Origin: an uncultured Desulfobulbaceae bacterium
GTDB lineage: Bacteria; Desulfobacterota; Desulfobulbia; Desulfobulbales; BM004
Direction: 5' to 3'
DNA: 10,312 nucleotides
NCBI GenBank assembly: GCA_947258675.1
Contig: CAMYJP010000277.1
Location: forward strand, 1 to 10,312
In this document: in pieces, positions 1-5,298 of the stretch
How positions within the stretch are numbered: position 1 is the first letter of the stretch
Layout: each line of letters begins with the position of its first letter
Translations under genes and position numbers: made by a program
Notes under the pieces: model-generated
Database searches by the model: none
Told to the model about the DNA's origin: nothing
Seen by the model: the letters and a program-made list of their open reading frames with translations, nothing else

Positions 1-283
1 ACACAAGAACCACGGCAGAAACTGAAATAAAGCATATTTTGAGCTGACTCACCTCGAAAAAAAGTCTGCTCAATAGATACATTAAAGAATACAGACCGAA
101 CTCCCTCAAAACAAAAGCTATCAGTACTAAACCCACAGAACTCATTGTTCCAGCGAGTAGCAAAATCAGCTGATGTTCAGAAGTATACGTAGTAACGAGC
201 TGATAATATTCAGCTAAATCTGCTCCCCAAAAAAATAATCCTCCGAGCCAGAGTAACCCTATTAGCAGAAGATATTTTATCAT
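1..283 (-). CDS. Hydrophobic membrane protein, partial (C-terminus beyond left edge)
   Basis: An open frame starts at an ATG at 283-281 and stays open for 94 codons to the left edge. The product begins MIKYLLLIGLLWLGGLFFWG, a likely first membrane segment or signal anchor, followed by a short polar stretch (ADLAEYYQLVTTYTSEHQ). Two further hydrophobic stretches follow, at about residues 39-60 and 80-94. The ribosome site is weak (AAGAAGA about 7 nt upstream). It lies 64 nt downstream of the P-II gene on the same strand with no terminator between, so co-transcription is likely. P-II proteins often sit beside the membrane protein they control (GlnK-AmtB; other P-II-like proteins with DUF1538 or other transporters). 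I do not recognise this family, so the P-II link is inference. The extended open frame and clear transmembrane pattern support a real gene. Confidence 0.55.
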   Translation of the reverse strand, partial: MIKYLLLIGLLWLGGLFFWGADLAEYYQLVTTYTSEHQLILLLAGTMSSVGLVLIAFVLREFGLYSLMYLLSRLFFEVSQLKICFISVSAVVLV

Positions 284-347
284 CAGATTGTCTTCTTTTT
301 AATTGTTAGTAGTAAAACCCGGGAATCTTTGTTTTCTGAAAGTATCC

Positions 348-659
348 TTATAGAAAACCAACCGCCCTATCAAGAGTGTGCAGGAAAGCAAATCCGGTAC
401 CTTTTTTATCGATATTAGCTGCTGCTACTACCGCATTGAAAACTTCATCGGTTTGCTCAGGTTTCGTAACAATTAAAATTATCTCTTTTTCCGGTTTAAT
501 GAATCGTCCTTTAAATCCAATTGTTTCACGTACACCAGTTCCACGGCCATAATAAATGGTCGCACCTTCAGCTCCGGCTTTTTTAGCAGCATCGACCACT
601 TTATCAGCTTCACCTCTTTGCACAATGCATGTGATCAAGTTTGGACTTATTTTTTGCAT
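348..659 (-). CDS. Non-canonical P-II family signalling protein
   Basis: This is a 103-residue P-II (PF00543) protein, slightly shorter than GlnB/GlnK (about 112). The ferredoxin-like fold can be followed: strand LITCIVQRGEADKVVDAAKKAG, then EGATIYYGRGTG at about 32-42, strand KEIILIVTKPEQ at 58-69, and the C-terminal GTGFAFLHTLDRAVGFL motif. The canonical T-loop with the uridylylated Tyr51 is missing; the loop is short and reads GRGTGVRETIGFKGRF. Classical control by GlnD is therefore unlikely, and it probably binds a nucleotide or small ligand to act on another protein. The start is supported by GGAGGAA ending 4 nt before the ATG. The next gene downstream encodes a membrane protein, its likely partner. 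A sigma-54-like promoter lies about 140 nt upstream. Family membership is sure; the ligand and target are not. Confidence 0.9.
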   Translation of the reverse strand: MQKISPNLITCIVQRGEADKVVDAAKKAGAEGATIYYGRGTGVRETIGFKGRFIKPEKEIILIVTKPEQTDEVFNAVVAAANIDKKGTGFAFLHTLDRAVGFL

Positions 660-799
660 GGGTTCCTCCGGCCAGCTAGTTAAAAGTTGCAGAAAAAAAG
701 TTACATGTAATTAGGACATATTATCGGCAGATTCTAGTGGATAATTGCTGGTCAAAATGGACTTCTCATAAATGTAACTAATGCCTCAACCGTTTGTAA

Positions 800-816
800 T
801 GCAAAAATAACACCAG
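800..816 (-). promoter_or_regulatory. Candidate sigma-54 (-24/-12) promoter for the P-II gene
   Basis: On the minus strand CTGG is followed by ten bases and then GCA, giving the invariant GG-N10-GC spacing of RpoN promoters with TTGCA at -12. The -24 box (TGGTGT) departs from TGGCAC at three positions. Transcription would start near 789, leaving a leader of about 130 nt before the P-II ATG. Sigma-54 control is common for P-II genes. Motif inference only. Confidence 0.35.
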
Positions 817-898
817 AAATCCATTTAGAAAATATTCAATAAGTTACAGTAGTATCAGAAAAACACACAAGCACCATATTTATACTATAAAGCAAATA

Positions 899-913
899 AT
901 ATCATTATGATAT
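899..913. promoter_or_regulatory. Perfect dyad ATATCAT-T-ATGATAT, possible activator site
   Basis: This is a 7+1+7 perfect palindrome in the AT-rich spacer. Its centre (906) lies about 117 bp upstream of the start predicted for the sigma-54-like promoter, a usual distance for an enhancer-binding activator. High AT content makes chance dyads more likely, so the call is weak. Confidence 0.22.
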
Positions 914-1070
914 GCACATTATTCATTATGCTATTTATAAATAGATTTATATAATAATATCCGAAAAGAAAACATTGAAGAATTTATTGTTCATTTAACA
1001 TTATTCCCAAGTATCAGTATCTACAACTTTTTTACCTTAATTTTTCATTTTTCTTGCATAACCTGAAAAA

Positions 1071-1106
1071 ACAAAAAACCCCGAGGGAATTATCTACCTC
1101 GAGGTT
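1071..1106 (-). terminator. Intrinsic terminator of the MBL hydrolase gene (distal hairpin)
   Basis: On the minus strand AACCTCGAGG pairs with CCTCGGGGTT over ten base pairs (one G-U) around a 10-nt loop, and T-rich sequence (T6 G T6) follows directly. The plus-strand reading has a mismatch and no U-tract, so it serves the minus-strand gene ending at 1147. Confidence 0.85.
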
Positions 1107-1134
1107 CTAAAAAAACAAAGAGCTGTAACTCTTT
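1107..1134 (-). terminator. Proximal weak hairpin with U-tract, in tandem with the strong terminator
   Basis: On the minus strand AAAGAG-TTACAG-CTCTTT forms a 6-bp stem (arms 1129-1134 and 1117-1122) followed by G and T7. It sits between the hydrolase stop codon and the stronger terminator, so the gene ends in two successive hairpin/U-tract units. Confidence 0.5.
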
Positions 1135-1146
1135 TGGTATTTTGCA

Positions 1147-1866
1147 CTATGCTGTCATACGATTACCATTCAATTTGCCAACTTCCAGTTCATGCAGTGG
1201 CAGAATTGTTCCTTCCATCTCTTTCACCCGTTGGGCGGTATCATAAGCCTGATAGGCATCGCAATGCACACCGGGGCAGGCAGCCGGCCCGGTGGCCGGA
1301 AAATTCTCCTTGTTGCTGCAGAAGCCGGGAATAACAACCCAGCCGTCTTTTGTTCTCACACGAACAGTCTGGCTTCCTGGGGTATGCCCCGGGGTAAGCA
1401 GAAGTTCGATTCCCTCCATGAGTTCTAAATCACCTTCCACCTGTTTTACATTCAGGCTTTCAACAAAATCTGGTTCATAACGATAATCCAGAGGATGAGG
1501 ATCGTCACAGAACTCAAGCTCCTTTTTTTGGATATAGAACTCCGCTTTACTAAAAAGCAGATTATTACCGCAATGGTCATCATGCAAGTGGGTATTGATT
1601 ACAATATCAATATCATCCGGAGTTACCCCATGTTTTTTCAAGGCATCTTCCATGTACATCACCTCAAGACCGGTTTCCTCAGTAAATTCAGGTGGAACGA
1701 CAAAATCATCAAGACCGGTATCCACCAAGATATTTTTGCCGTTACCCTGAACTAAAAATGCCCACATGGGAAGCCAGATACGTCGACCATAACCACGCTG
1801 GTAAGTCATGATTCCCTGGTCAACTCTCCGGATACCAACTAAAAGTGGTGTAATTTCATATTCCAT
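1147..1866 (-). CDS. MBL-fold hydrolase, N-acyl homoserine lactonase family-like
   Basis: This is a 239-residue metallo-beta-lactamase-fold protein of the usual length for the AHL-lactonase (AiiA/AttM) group. The metal motif HLHDDH is at residues 93-98 (ligands H93, H95, D97, H98), a further ligand His is in PGHTPG (H161), and the last conserved His is in LPLHE (H224). Where lactonases usually have the bridging Asp (GDA-like), this protein reads IPGFCSN (about 179-185), so that ligand is absent and Cys183 lies in its place. A lactone or ester substrate is likely by family, but quorum quenching cannot be concluded. No signal peptide is seen, so it is probably cytoplasmic. The start is supported by GGGAGG 7 nt upstream. 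A strong promoter (1935-1963), a leader hairpin (1883-1895) and tandem terminators suggest a single-gene unit. Confidence 0.88.
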   Translation of the reverse strand: MEYEITPLLVGIRRVDQGIMTYQRGYGRRIWLPMWAFLVQGNGKNILVDTGLDDFVVPPEFTEETGLEVMYMEDALKKHGVTPDDIDIVINTHLHDDHCGNNLLFSKAEFYIQKKELEFCDDPHPLDYRYEPDFVESLNVKQVEGDLELMEGIELLLTPGHTPGSQTVRVRTKDGWVVIPGFCSNKENFPATGPAACPGVHCDAYQAYDTAQRVKEMEGTILPLHELEVGKLNGNRMTA

Positions 1867-1882
1867 ACTATGCCTCCCTTGA

Positions 1883-1895
1883 CCCGCTTTGCGGG
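1883..1895 (-). promoter_or_regulatory. Leader hairpin CCCGC-AAA-GCGGG before the hydrolase ribosome site
   Basis: A perfect 5-bp GC stem with a 3-nt loop lies in the untranslated leader of the hydrolase mRNA, ending about 4 nt before the AAGGGAGG ribosome site. It could stabilise the mRNA or affect ribosome access. There is no U-tract, so it is not a terminator. Confidence 0.4.
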
Positions 1896-1934
1896 AAGTG
1901 AAAAGTTAATAAGTAAAAAAAATAAGAGCCAGAA

Positions 1935-1963
1935 ATGATAAGACAGCTGCAAGATTTTGTCAA
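1935..1963 (-). promoter_or_regulatory. Sigma-70 promoter of the MBL hydrolase gene
   Basis: On the minus strand TTGACA (1963-1958) is separated by exactly 17 bp from TATCAT (1940-1935): a perfect -35, optimal spacing and a 5/6 -10. The start would be near 1928, about 60 nt before the hydrolase ATG. The plus-strand ATG at 1935 falls in this -10 box. Confidence 0.7.
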
Positions 1964-1984
1964 ACAGGAACTACTCCCTGCTGA

Positions 1985-2914
1985 ATAAAGAAGCTTCGAT
2001 TTATTGCATTTCAAAAACCTTTTCCAGTAAGGCGAGTTCCAAATATTTCCCATGGAATATTATTTCTCTTAACGCTACTCGCCTTCCTCCTCTTAATCAA
2101 TTCAACATCTCATGCAGAAACTTCTTCAGCAGAAATTGATAAACAGCTCAATATAAACACTGCATCCGTGGAAGAGCTTATGCTGTTGCCCTATATTGAA
2201 AAAGACCAGGCATTGGCAATAGTAAGTTTTCGCAGCAAAAATGGATTGTTTAATGATGTTTCAATACTGCTGAGAAATGGTATTCTTGAACAAACAACAT
2301 ATGAAGCAATCAGACCCTATCTCAAAATCAAAAATCCTTCTTCCCAGCATTTCATAGGTCGAAACGAGACTGGAGACAGGGTGCTTAGCACCAGCGCATT
2401 GGAAACCTCCCTGCCAACCAAACCAGGTGAAATCCAAGTCCTTCAGGACCAGGAGTATTATGACAACCTGCTGAATGCCATCAACAATGCCGCCGGTCAT
2501 ATCAACATCGCAATGTTTTTTTTTAAGACCACAGATTCCTCTGGTAACAGGCCGACAAAAATTGTTAACAGGCTCATTGCTGCTAGCAAAAGAGGAGTGC
2601 GAATAAAAGTCCTTTTGGAGCACTCTGACTATAATGAGAATGTAACCAGGGAAAACAAGAAAGTTGCTAGAAAACTCCGACAGAATGGAATTGAGGTTTT
2701 ATTTGATTCTCCGAAGATAACCACACATACTAAAATTGTTGTTATCGATCATCGTTATGTGTTCATCGGCAGTCACAATTTCACCCATTACGCCTTGTCA
2801 AAAAACCATGAAGTTTCTCTGCGGATTGACAGCACTGATCTGGCTGAAGAAATGCTGGATTATCTCCATGATATCCAGCTGGTAGCTCCTGATTCAGTAA
2901 GACTGAAAAACTGA
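1985..2914 (+). CDS. Predicted exported phospholipase D-like nuclease with N-terminal HhH motif
   Basis: The frame is open from 1985 to the stop at 2914. The first conventional start, GTG at 2168, falls inside a ComEA-type helix-hairpin-helix (INTASVEELMLLPYIEK), so translation must begin earlier. Upstream codons encode a signal peptide: basic residues, the core ILFLLTLLAFLLLIN, then SHA|ETSS as a cleavage site. No ATG/GTG/TTG exists in this stretch; candidates are ATA 1985 (then KKLRF) or ATT 2003. The C-terminal half has one HKD motif, HTKIVVID then GSHN (H187, K189, D194, G201-N204 counted from GTG 2168), so it is a one-motif PLD like Nuc endonucleases that act as dimers. An extracytoplasmic DNA-cutting role is inferred. 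It is divergent from the hydrolase and convergent with the regulator. The PLD domain is certain; start and function are less so. Confidence 0.8.
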   Translation: MKKLRFIAFQKPFPVRRVPNISHGILFLLTLLAFLLLINSTSHAETSSAEIDKQLNINTASVEELMLLPYIEKDQALAIVSFRSKNGLFNDVSILLRNGILEQTTYEAIRPYLKIKNPSSQHFIGRNETGDRVLSTSALETSLPTKPGEIQVLQDQEYYDNLLNAINNAAGHINIAMFFFKTTDSSGNRPTKIVNRLIAASKRGVRIKVLLEHSDYNENVTRENKKVARKLRQNGIEVLFDSPKITTHTKIVVIDHRYVFIGSHNFTHYALSKNHEVSLRIDSTDLAEEMLDYLHDIQLVAPDSVRLKN

Positions 2915-2927
2915 GGCTTATAAAGCC
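2915..2927. terminator. Short hairpin between convergent genes, possible weak terminator
   Basis: GGCTT-ATA-AAGCC forms a 5-bp stem just after the nuclease stop. On the minus strand it is followed by TCAG and five T residues (2910-2906), so it may end the XRE regulator transcript; no U-tract follows on the plus strand. Confidence 0.25.
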
Positions 2928-2957
2928 CAACTATCTCTTCTTTAACAACATGAAACA

Positions 2958-3872
2958 TCAGGGTATAATGACAAAACGGTGTGCTGCAGCGTCCCATCTG
3001 TATCCCTGCCCGGACCAGATATCATCGACCTTTTCCCAGTCAAAATTCAAAGCATCCAGAGCGCCATACTTATCATAGGCTGCCAAAATTTCATCATCAC
3101 TGATCTTTCCATCTTTATCAAAATCGACCCAATGGAAATTGGCACTGGTGATCACAGATGATCCTTTAATTTGAGCAGACGAACTTGTAGAATTCCTGAG
3201 CGTCACTGTCCCGGACAACCGGTGCTGTCCCCCCTCTGCCTCACCTTTTGCTGTTCTGGCAAGATAGGCAATGGTAATTTTTTCTCCTCCTGCCCTGATT
3301 ATCCATTTAATTTCACCATTATTTTTATCTATATTGGTAAAAGCTGGTTCGCTCTGAACAGGTTCACATCCATCAGGGAGTGTCTCTTTCAGAATAAGAG
3401 AAAAAGGACCTTTGCCGCTTGCCTTAATCTGGATGATAACGGGAAAAAATTCACCCGGAGGAGTGTGGAGAGGCATAACTCTTTGCGCAGACACAACAAC
3501 TTTATTGTTTCCCGAGTAATACCACCACCCGGCTGCTATAAATACTATTAAAACCAGAAACGGCCAGATTTTTCCCCAACGACCACTTCTTTGCACCATT
3601 CCCCCTTTATCAGAAGCCACCTCCCATGCAACAGTTGATTTTTCAAGTGTTGCAGCGGTTGAAGTTTGCTCATCTTCCAATATTTCATCGAGTGTAACTT
3701 CTAAAGCCTCTGCAAGCTTAAGTGCATTTTCCTGTTTAATGGTTGGATAACGTCGATTTTCCCAACGAGAAATTGTATCCGTTGTCACTCCGACAAAGGT
3801 TGCCACATAGAGCTGTGTTAAGCCCTTTTCTTCGCGCAACTGTCGTATTTTTTCGCCGTCTATGTTCGCCAT
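2958..3872 (-). CDS. Membrane-anchored XRE-family regulator with extracytoplasmic EF-hand
   Basis: This 304-residue protein has four parts. Residues 6-65 are a Cro/C1-type HTH (KIRQLREEKGLTQ, then TDTISRWENRRYPTI as the recognition region). A polar linker runs 66-100. A single transmembrane helix lies at about 101-120 (IWPFLVLIVFIAAGWWYY). Residues 121-304 are predicted outside the cytoplasm: a beta-rich segment (about 126-225, with LPDG and NGEIKW recalling Ig-like repeats), then the loop DFDKDGKISDDE at 250-261, a textbook EF-hand calcium site (D1, D3, D5, G6, I8, E12). It resembles a one-component membrane sensor in the manner of ToxR/CadC, with XRE as the DNA-binding part; calcium sensing is inference. 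No Shine-Dalgarno is visible; a miniature repeat element ends a few bases before the ATG. Confidence 0.85.
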   Translation of the reverse strand: MANIDGEKIRQLREEKGLTQLYVATFVGVTTDTISRWENRRYPTIKQENALKLAEALEVTLDEILEDEQTSTAATLEKSTVAWEVASDKGGMVQRSGRWGKIWPFLVLIVFIAAGWWYYSGNNKVVVSAQRVMPLHTPPGEFFPVIIQIKASGKGPFSLILKETLPDGCEPVQSEPAFTNIDKNNGEIKWIIRAGGEKITIAYLARTAKGEAEGGQHRLSGTVTLRNSTSSSAQIKGSSVITSANFHWVDFDKDGKISDDEILAAYDKYGALDALNFDWEKVDDIWSGQGYRWDAAAHRFVIIP

Positions 3873-3877
3873 ACAAT

Positions 3878-3884
3878 AACTTTA
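3878..3884 (+). repeat. Left 7-bp direct repeat (AACTTTA), putative target duplication
   Basis: Identical in sequence and orientation to 4155-4161, on the other side of the inverted-repeat element. Direct repeats outside inverted repeats are the signature of a cut-and-paste insertion. Confidence 0.45.
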
Positions 3885-4154
3885 CTCAACTTTCTGACTT
3901 AACGGAACCAATTGATATTTCATAAGTAATTAGTACTAAAGCCAGCTCGTTTGAAGGGTTTACAGTTGCCGGTTAACGGTCAGTAAAGAATAAATACTTC
4001 TTTAAGAGAAAGCTCATTTTCGCATGAATCTTTGTCAGATAGCTAATTTTCTTTATTTTTGGTTAATCGGTAACCGTAAACTGTAAACTGGCCTCGATGC
4101 AACAACACATAGTTGTCAACAATGTAGGCAAACAGCCCAAGTCAGAAAGTTGAA
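3885..4154. mobile_element. Candidate MITE-like element of about 270 bp
   Basis: The ends form a 15-bp perfect inverted repeat, TCAACTTTCTGACTT at 3886-3900 and its complement at 4139-4153; the outermost base (3885/4154) mismatches. Directly outside, the same 7-mer AACTTTA occurs in direct orientation at 3878-3884 and 4155-4161, as a target duplication should. There is no transposase frame inside, so it would be non-autonomous. It lies 6 bp before the ATG of the XRE regulator and may have displaced that gene's native promoter. The 7-mer shares AACTTT with the inverted repeat, so a regulatory dyad is an alternative. Confidence 0.5.
3958..4088. repeat. Internal imperfect inverted repeat within the miniature element
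   Basis: The arms at 3958-3978 and 4068-4088 match at 18 of 21 positions when one is reverse-complemented, with shared blocks GTTTACAGTT and CGGTTA. They are separated by 89 nt. The right arm also shows short tandem TGTAAAC/CGTAAAC units. No coding frame spans it. Confidence 0.6.
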
Positions 4155-4161
4155 AACTTTA
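4155..4161 (+). repeat. Right 7-bp direct repeat (AACTTTA), putative target duplication
   Basis: Partner of 3878-3884. Joining the flanks through one copy restores an uninterrupted sequence upstream of the XRE regulator. Confidence 0.45.
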
Positions 4162-4201
4162 GAATTTTTAATGCCTATTGTGATAATTTCCCTATTGAAG
4201 A

Positions 4202-4443
4202 TTACTTATATTCCAGTCTAAAAATATTTTCCATTCTCGCGATCTCCTTAAATTCATGCGAGTGTACCAAATATGTCCCCAATTCTAAAGGATCTTCTGC
4301 ATATTTTGCAAATTGTCTGGTCACCTGATGTCGGGCCGACATAGGGTAATGTCTACATCATGTCGTCCAATTTTCTCTATGAATAATCGTCTCCATGACT
4401 TATTAATGGTTTCAAATTTTGGAGAATTTTTCTCTACTGTCAT
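4202..4443 (-). pseudogene. Frameshifted coding relic, unidentified
   Basis: Two overlapping minus-strand frames look protein-like. Frame A starts at ATG 4443 and ends at TGA 4321 (40 residues, MTVEKNSPKFETINKSWRRL onward to CRPDIR). Frame B, open before ATG 4342, ends at TAA 4202 (46 residues from that ATG, including QFAKYAEDPLELGTYLVHSH and FKEIARMENIFRLEYK). Passing from A to B needs a -1 shift near 4324-4342, and no slippery heptamer is apparent. No ribosome site precedes ATG 4443. The piece SWRRLFIEKIG before a Cys faintly recalls the C-terminal part of some transposases (IS91-like), but I cannot confirm this. The relic lies head-on to the cytochrome promoter and upstream of the XRE gene on the same strand. 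It is more likely a decayed gene than an active one. Confidence 0.3.
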
Positions 4444-4448
4444 CTAAT
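4419..4448 (+). promoter_or_regulatory. Candidate promoter of the cytochrome gene
   Basis: TTGGAG (4419-4424) and TCTAAT (4443-4448) are separated by 18 bp. The -10 matches TATAAT at 5 of 6 positions; the -35 matches at only 3. Start near 4455, giving a short leader that contains the ribosome site. A dyad ATGTCG-GGC-CGACAT about 80 bp upstream (4328-4342) could be an operator. Confidence 0.3.
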
Positions 4449-4483
4449 CATTCTGTTTAATAAACAAAGGAGGAATTAAGTAA

Positions 4484-4897
4484 ATGAAAATTCAAAAAAT
4501 GAGCCTGATCATTTTAGTGTCAATCATTACTTTCGGATTTGGCACTCTACTCAATGTGGCAAGCTCAAACGCAGCACGCAAAGCGCCCGAAGGAGAAATT
4601 ACCATTGAAGGAAAAAAGCCAGCTAAATTTAATCATCAAAAACACTTCGACCTGGGTTTGACCTGTGTTAAATGCCATCATGACGGTGAGCACAAGCCGT
4701 TGTCTGAGGCCGATATTGCAGGATCAGACAGTGATCTGAGTTGCGGCAGCTGCCACAATAAAGACTTTGCAAACGAAAAGCTCAACTCAAAAAAACTTGC
4801 TTTTCATGCCCGATGTAAAGATTGTCATAAGGCTGGTGTTGGTGATAAAAAAGGCCCGACCAAATGTACAGGCTGCCATCCGAAGAAAAAGAAATAA
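4484..4897 (+). CDS. Tetrahaem class III cytochrome c (cytochrome c3 type), exported
   Basis: The 137-residue precursor has a signal peptide (MKIQK then a hydrophobic core) probably cleaved after SSNA (residue 30). The mature part carries four CxxCH haem sites: CVKCH (61-65), CGSCH (87-91), CKDCH (111-115) and CTGCH (128-132). Extra histidines suit bis-His ligation, in FNHQKHF (H51, H54), CHH (H66) and FHARC (H108). This is the pattern of cytochrome c3, the periplasmic electron carrier that links hydrogenases and formate dehydrogenases to transmembrane reductases in sulfate and sulfur reducers. The lysine-rich tail (PKKKK) agrees with a basic docking surface. The start is fixed by AAAGGAGG 10 nt upstream. 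It is monocistronic: a strong terminator follows, and no haem-maturation genes are nearby. Confidence 0.93.
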   Translation: MKIQKMSLIILVSIITFGFGTLLNVASSNAARKAPEGEITIEGKKPAKFNHQKHFDLGLTCVKCHHDGEHKPLSEADIAGSDSDLSCGSCHNKDFANEKLNSKKLAFHARCKDCHKAGVGDKKGPTKCTGCHPKKKK

Positions 4898-4910
4898 GCC
4901 ATTATCAATT

Positions 4911-4947
4911 CAATCAAGCAACTGAGACTCATCCGGTTGTTTGATTG
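4911..4947 (+). promoter_or_regulatory. 3' UTR hairpin after the cytochrome gene
   Basis: CAATCAAGCAAC (4911-4922) pairs with GTTGTTTGATTG (4936-4947) over 12 bp with one G-U, around a 13-nt loop. No U-tract follows. It lies between the stop codon and the intrinsic terminator and may protect the transcript from 3' exonucleases. Confidence 0.45.
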
Positions 4948-4952
4948 TCCGC

Positions 4953-5000
4953 AAGCTGCAAGGACGTCCCCCCCCAATTGGAAGTCCTTGCAGCTTTTTT
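4953..5000 (+). terminator. Strong intrinsic terminator of the cytochrome gene
   Basis: AAGCTGCAAGGAC (4953-4965) pairs perfectly over 13 bp with 4984-4996, and six T residues (4995-5000) end the hairpin. The loop holds a run of eight C (4968-4975) and can extend the stem by three pairs beyond a G-A mismatch. Confidence 0.93.
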
Positions 5001-5163
5001 ATTTCCACACGCCTTGTCATTCCCAGGCAGCATAACTAATTTTATACGATAGAAGATTATTCCAGAAATGGAAGATCAGCCTTAAAAATGAATATTTAAA
5101 CCTTTCCAAAAGAATGAATTTCTCCGCAGCAGAGAGGTTTAGACTTTAAGATATGGGATATAG
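5001..5163. other. Non-coding spacer between the cytochrome terminator and the repeat patch
   Basis: I see no coding frame, clear promoter or structured RNA in this stretch. The promoter of the yyaL-like gene should lie here or in the repeat that follows, but no convincing -35/-10 pair stands out. Confidence 0.5.
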
Positions 5164-5256
5164 GAATTCAGAATTCAGGAGCCAAAAGAACACGTTTTCG
5201 TTTAACTTCGGGAAGTTGATGTTTCTCCTGGCTTCAGACTTCTGGCTTCTGGATTC
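5164..5256. repeat. Low-complexity imperfect inverted repeat upstream of the yyaL-like gene
   Basis: GAATTCAGA (5164-5172) is mirrored by TCTGGATTC (5248-5256) with one mismatch, and CAGGAGCCA faces TGGCTTCTG. The right arm has tandem CTGGCTTC units (5228-5235, 5242-5249; 14-bp period), and the left repeats GAATTCAG. It looks like an accreted simple repeat rather than a mobile element; no flanking duplication was found. Confidence 0.5.
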
Positions 5257-5298
5257 AACAGTATTAATATTTATCAACAAGGAAAGAGTGTTATCACT

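Larger units (their letters stand above)
660..1070. other. AT-rich intergenic spacer upstream of the P-II gene
   Basis: About 410 bases carry no convincing coding frame on either strand. The stretch from about 860 to 1050 is extremely AT-rich (for example the run of A/T around 940-960). The only structured elements I see are the sigma-54-like promoter at 800-816 and the dyad at 899-913. The right end abuts the terminators of the hydrolase gene. Confidence 0.6.

Noticed and set aside
1192..1755. Plus-strand open frames opposite the MBL hydrolase
   Set aside because: They are antisense shadows of a conserved gene with clear metal-binding motifs; none has a ribosome site or recognisable domain.
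1147..1866. A quorum-quenching function
   Set aside because: Family resemblance alone does not give the substrate, the bridging Asp is missing, and no LuxI/LuxR gene is in the window.
1935..1988. ATG 1935 as the start of the nuclease, or as a small gene
   Set aside because: It is in a different frame, stops after 17 codons, lacks a ribosome site, and its first bases are the -10 box of the hydrolase promoter.
3886..4153. Inverted repeats as a CRISPR or operator array
   Set aside because: Only two copies in opposite orientation, no regular spacers and no cas genes. An operator pair remains possible but explains the direct 7-bp flanks less well than an insertion.
2958..4443. XRE regulator plus upstream small frames as a toxin-antitoxin pair
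   Set aside because: The regulator is a 304-residue membrane protein and not a small antitoxin, and the upstream frames are broken and lack a ribosome site.
4968..4975. Run of eight C as a phase-variable tract
   Set aside because: It lies in the loop of an intrinsic terminator, outside any coding frame or promoter spacer, so length change would have no switching effect.
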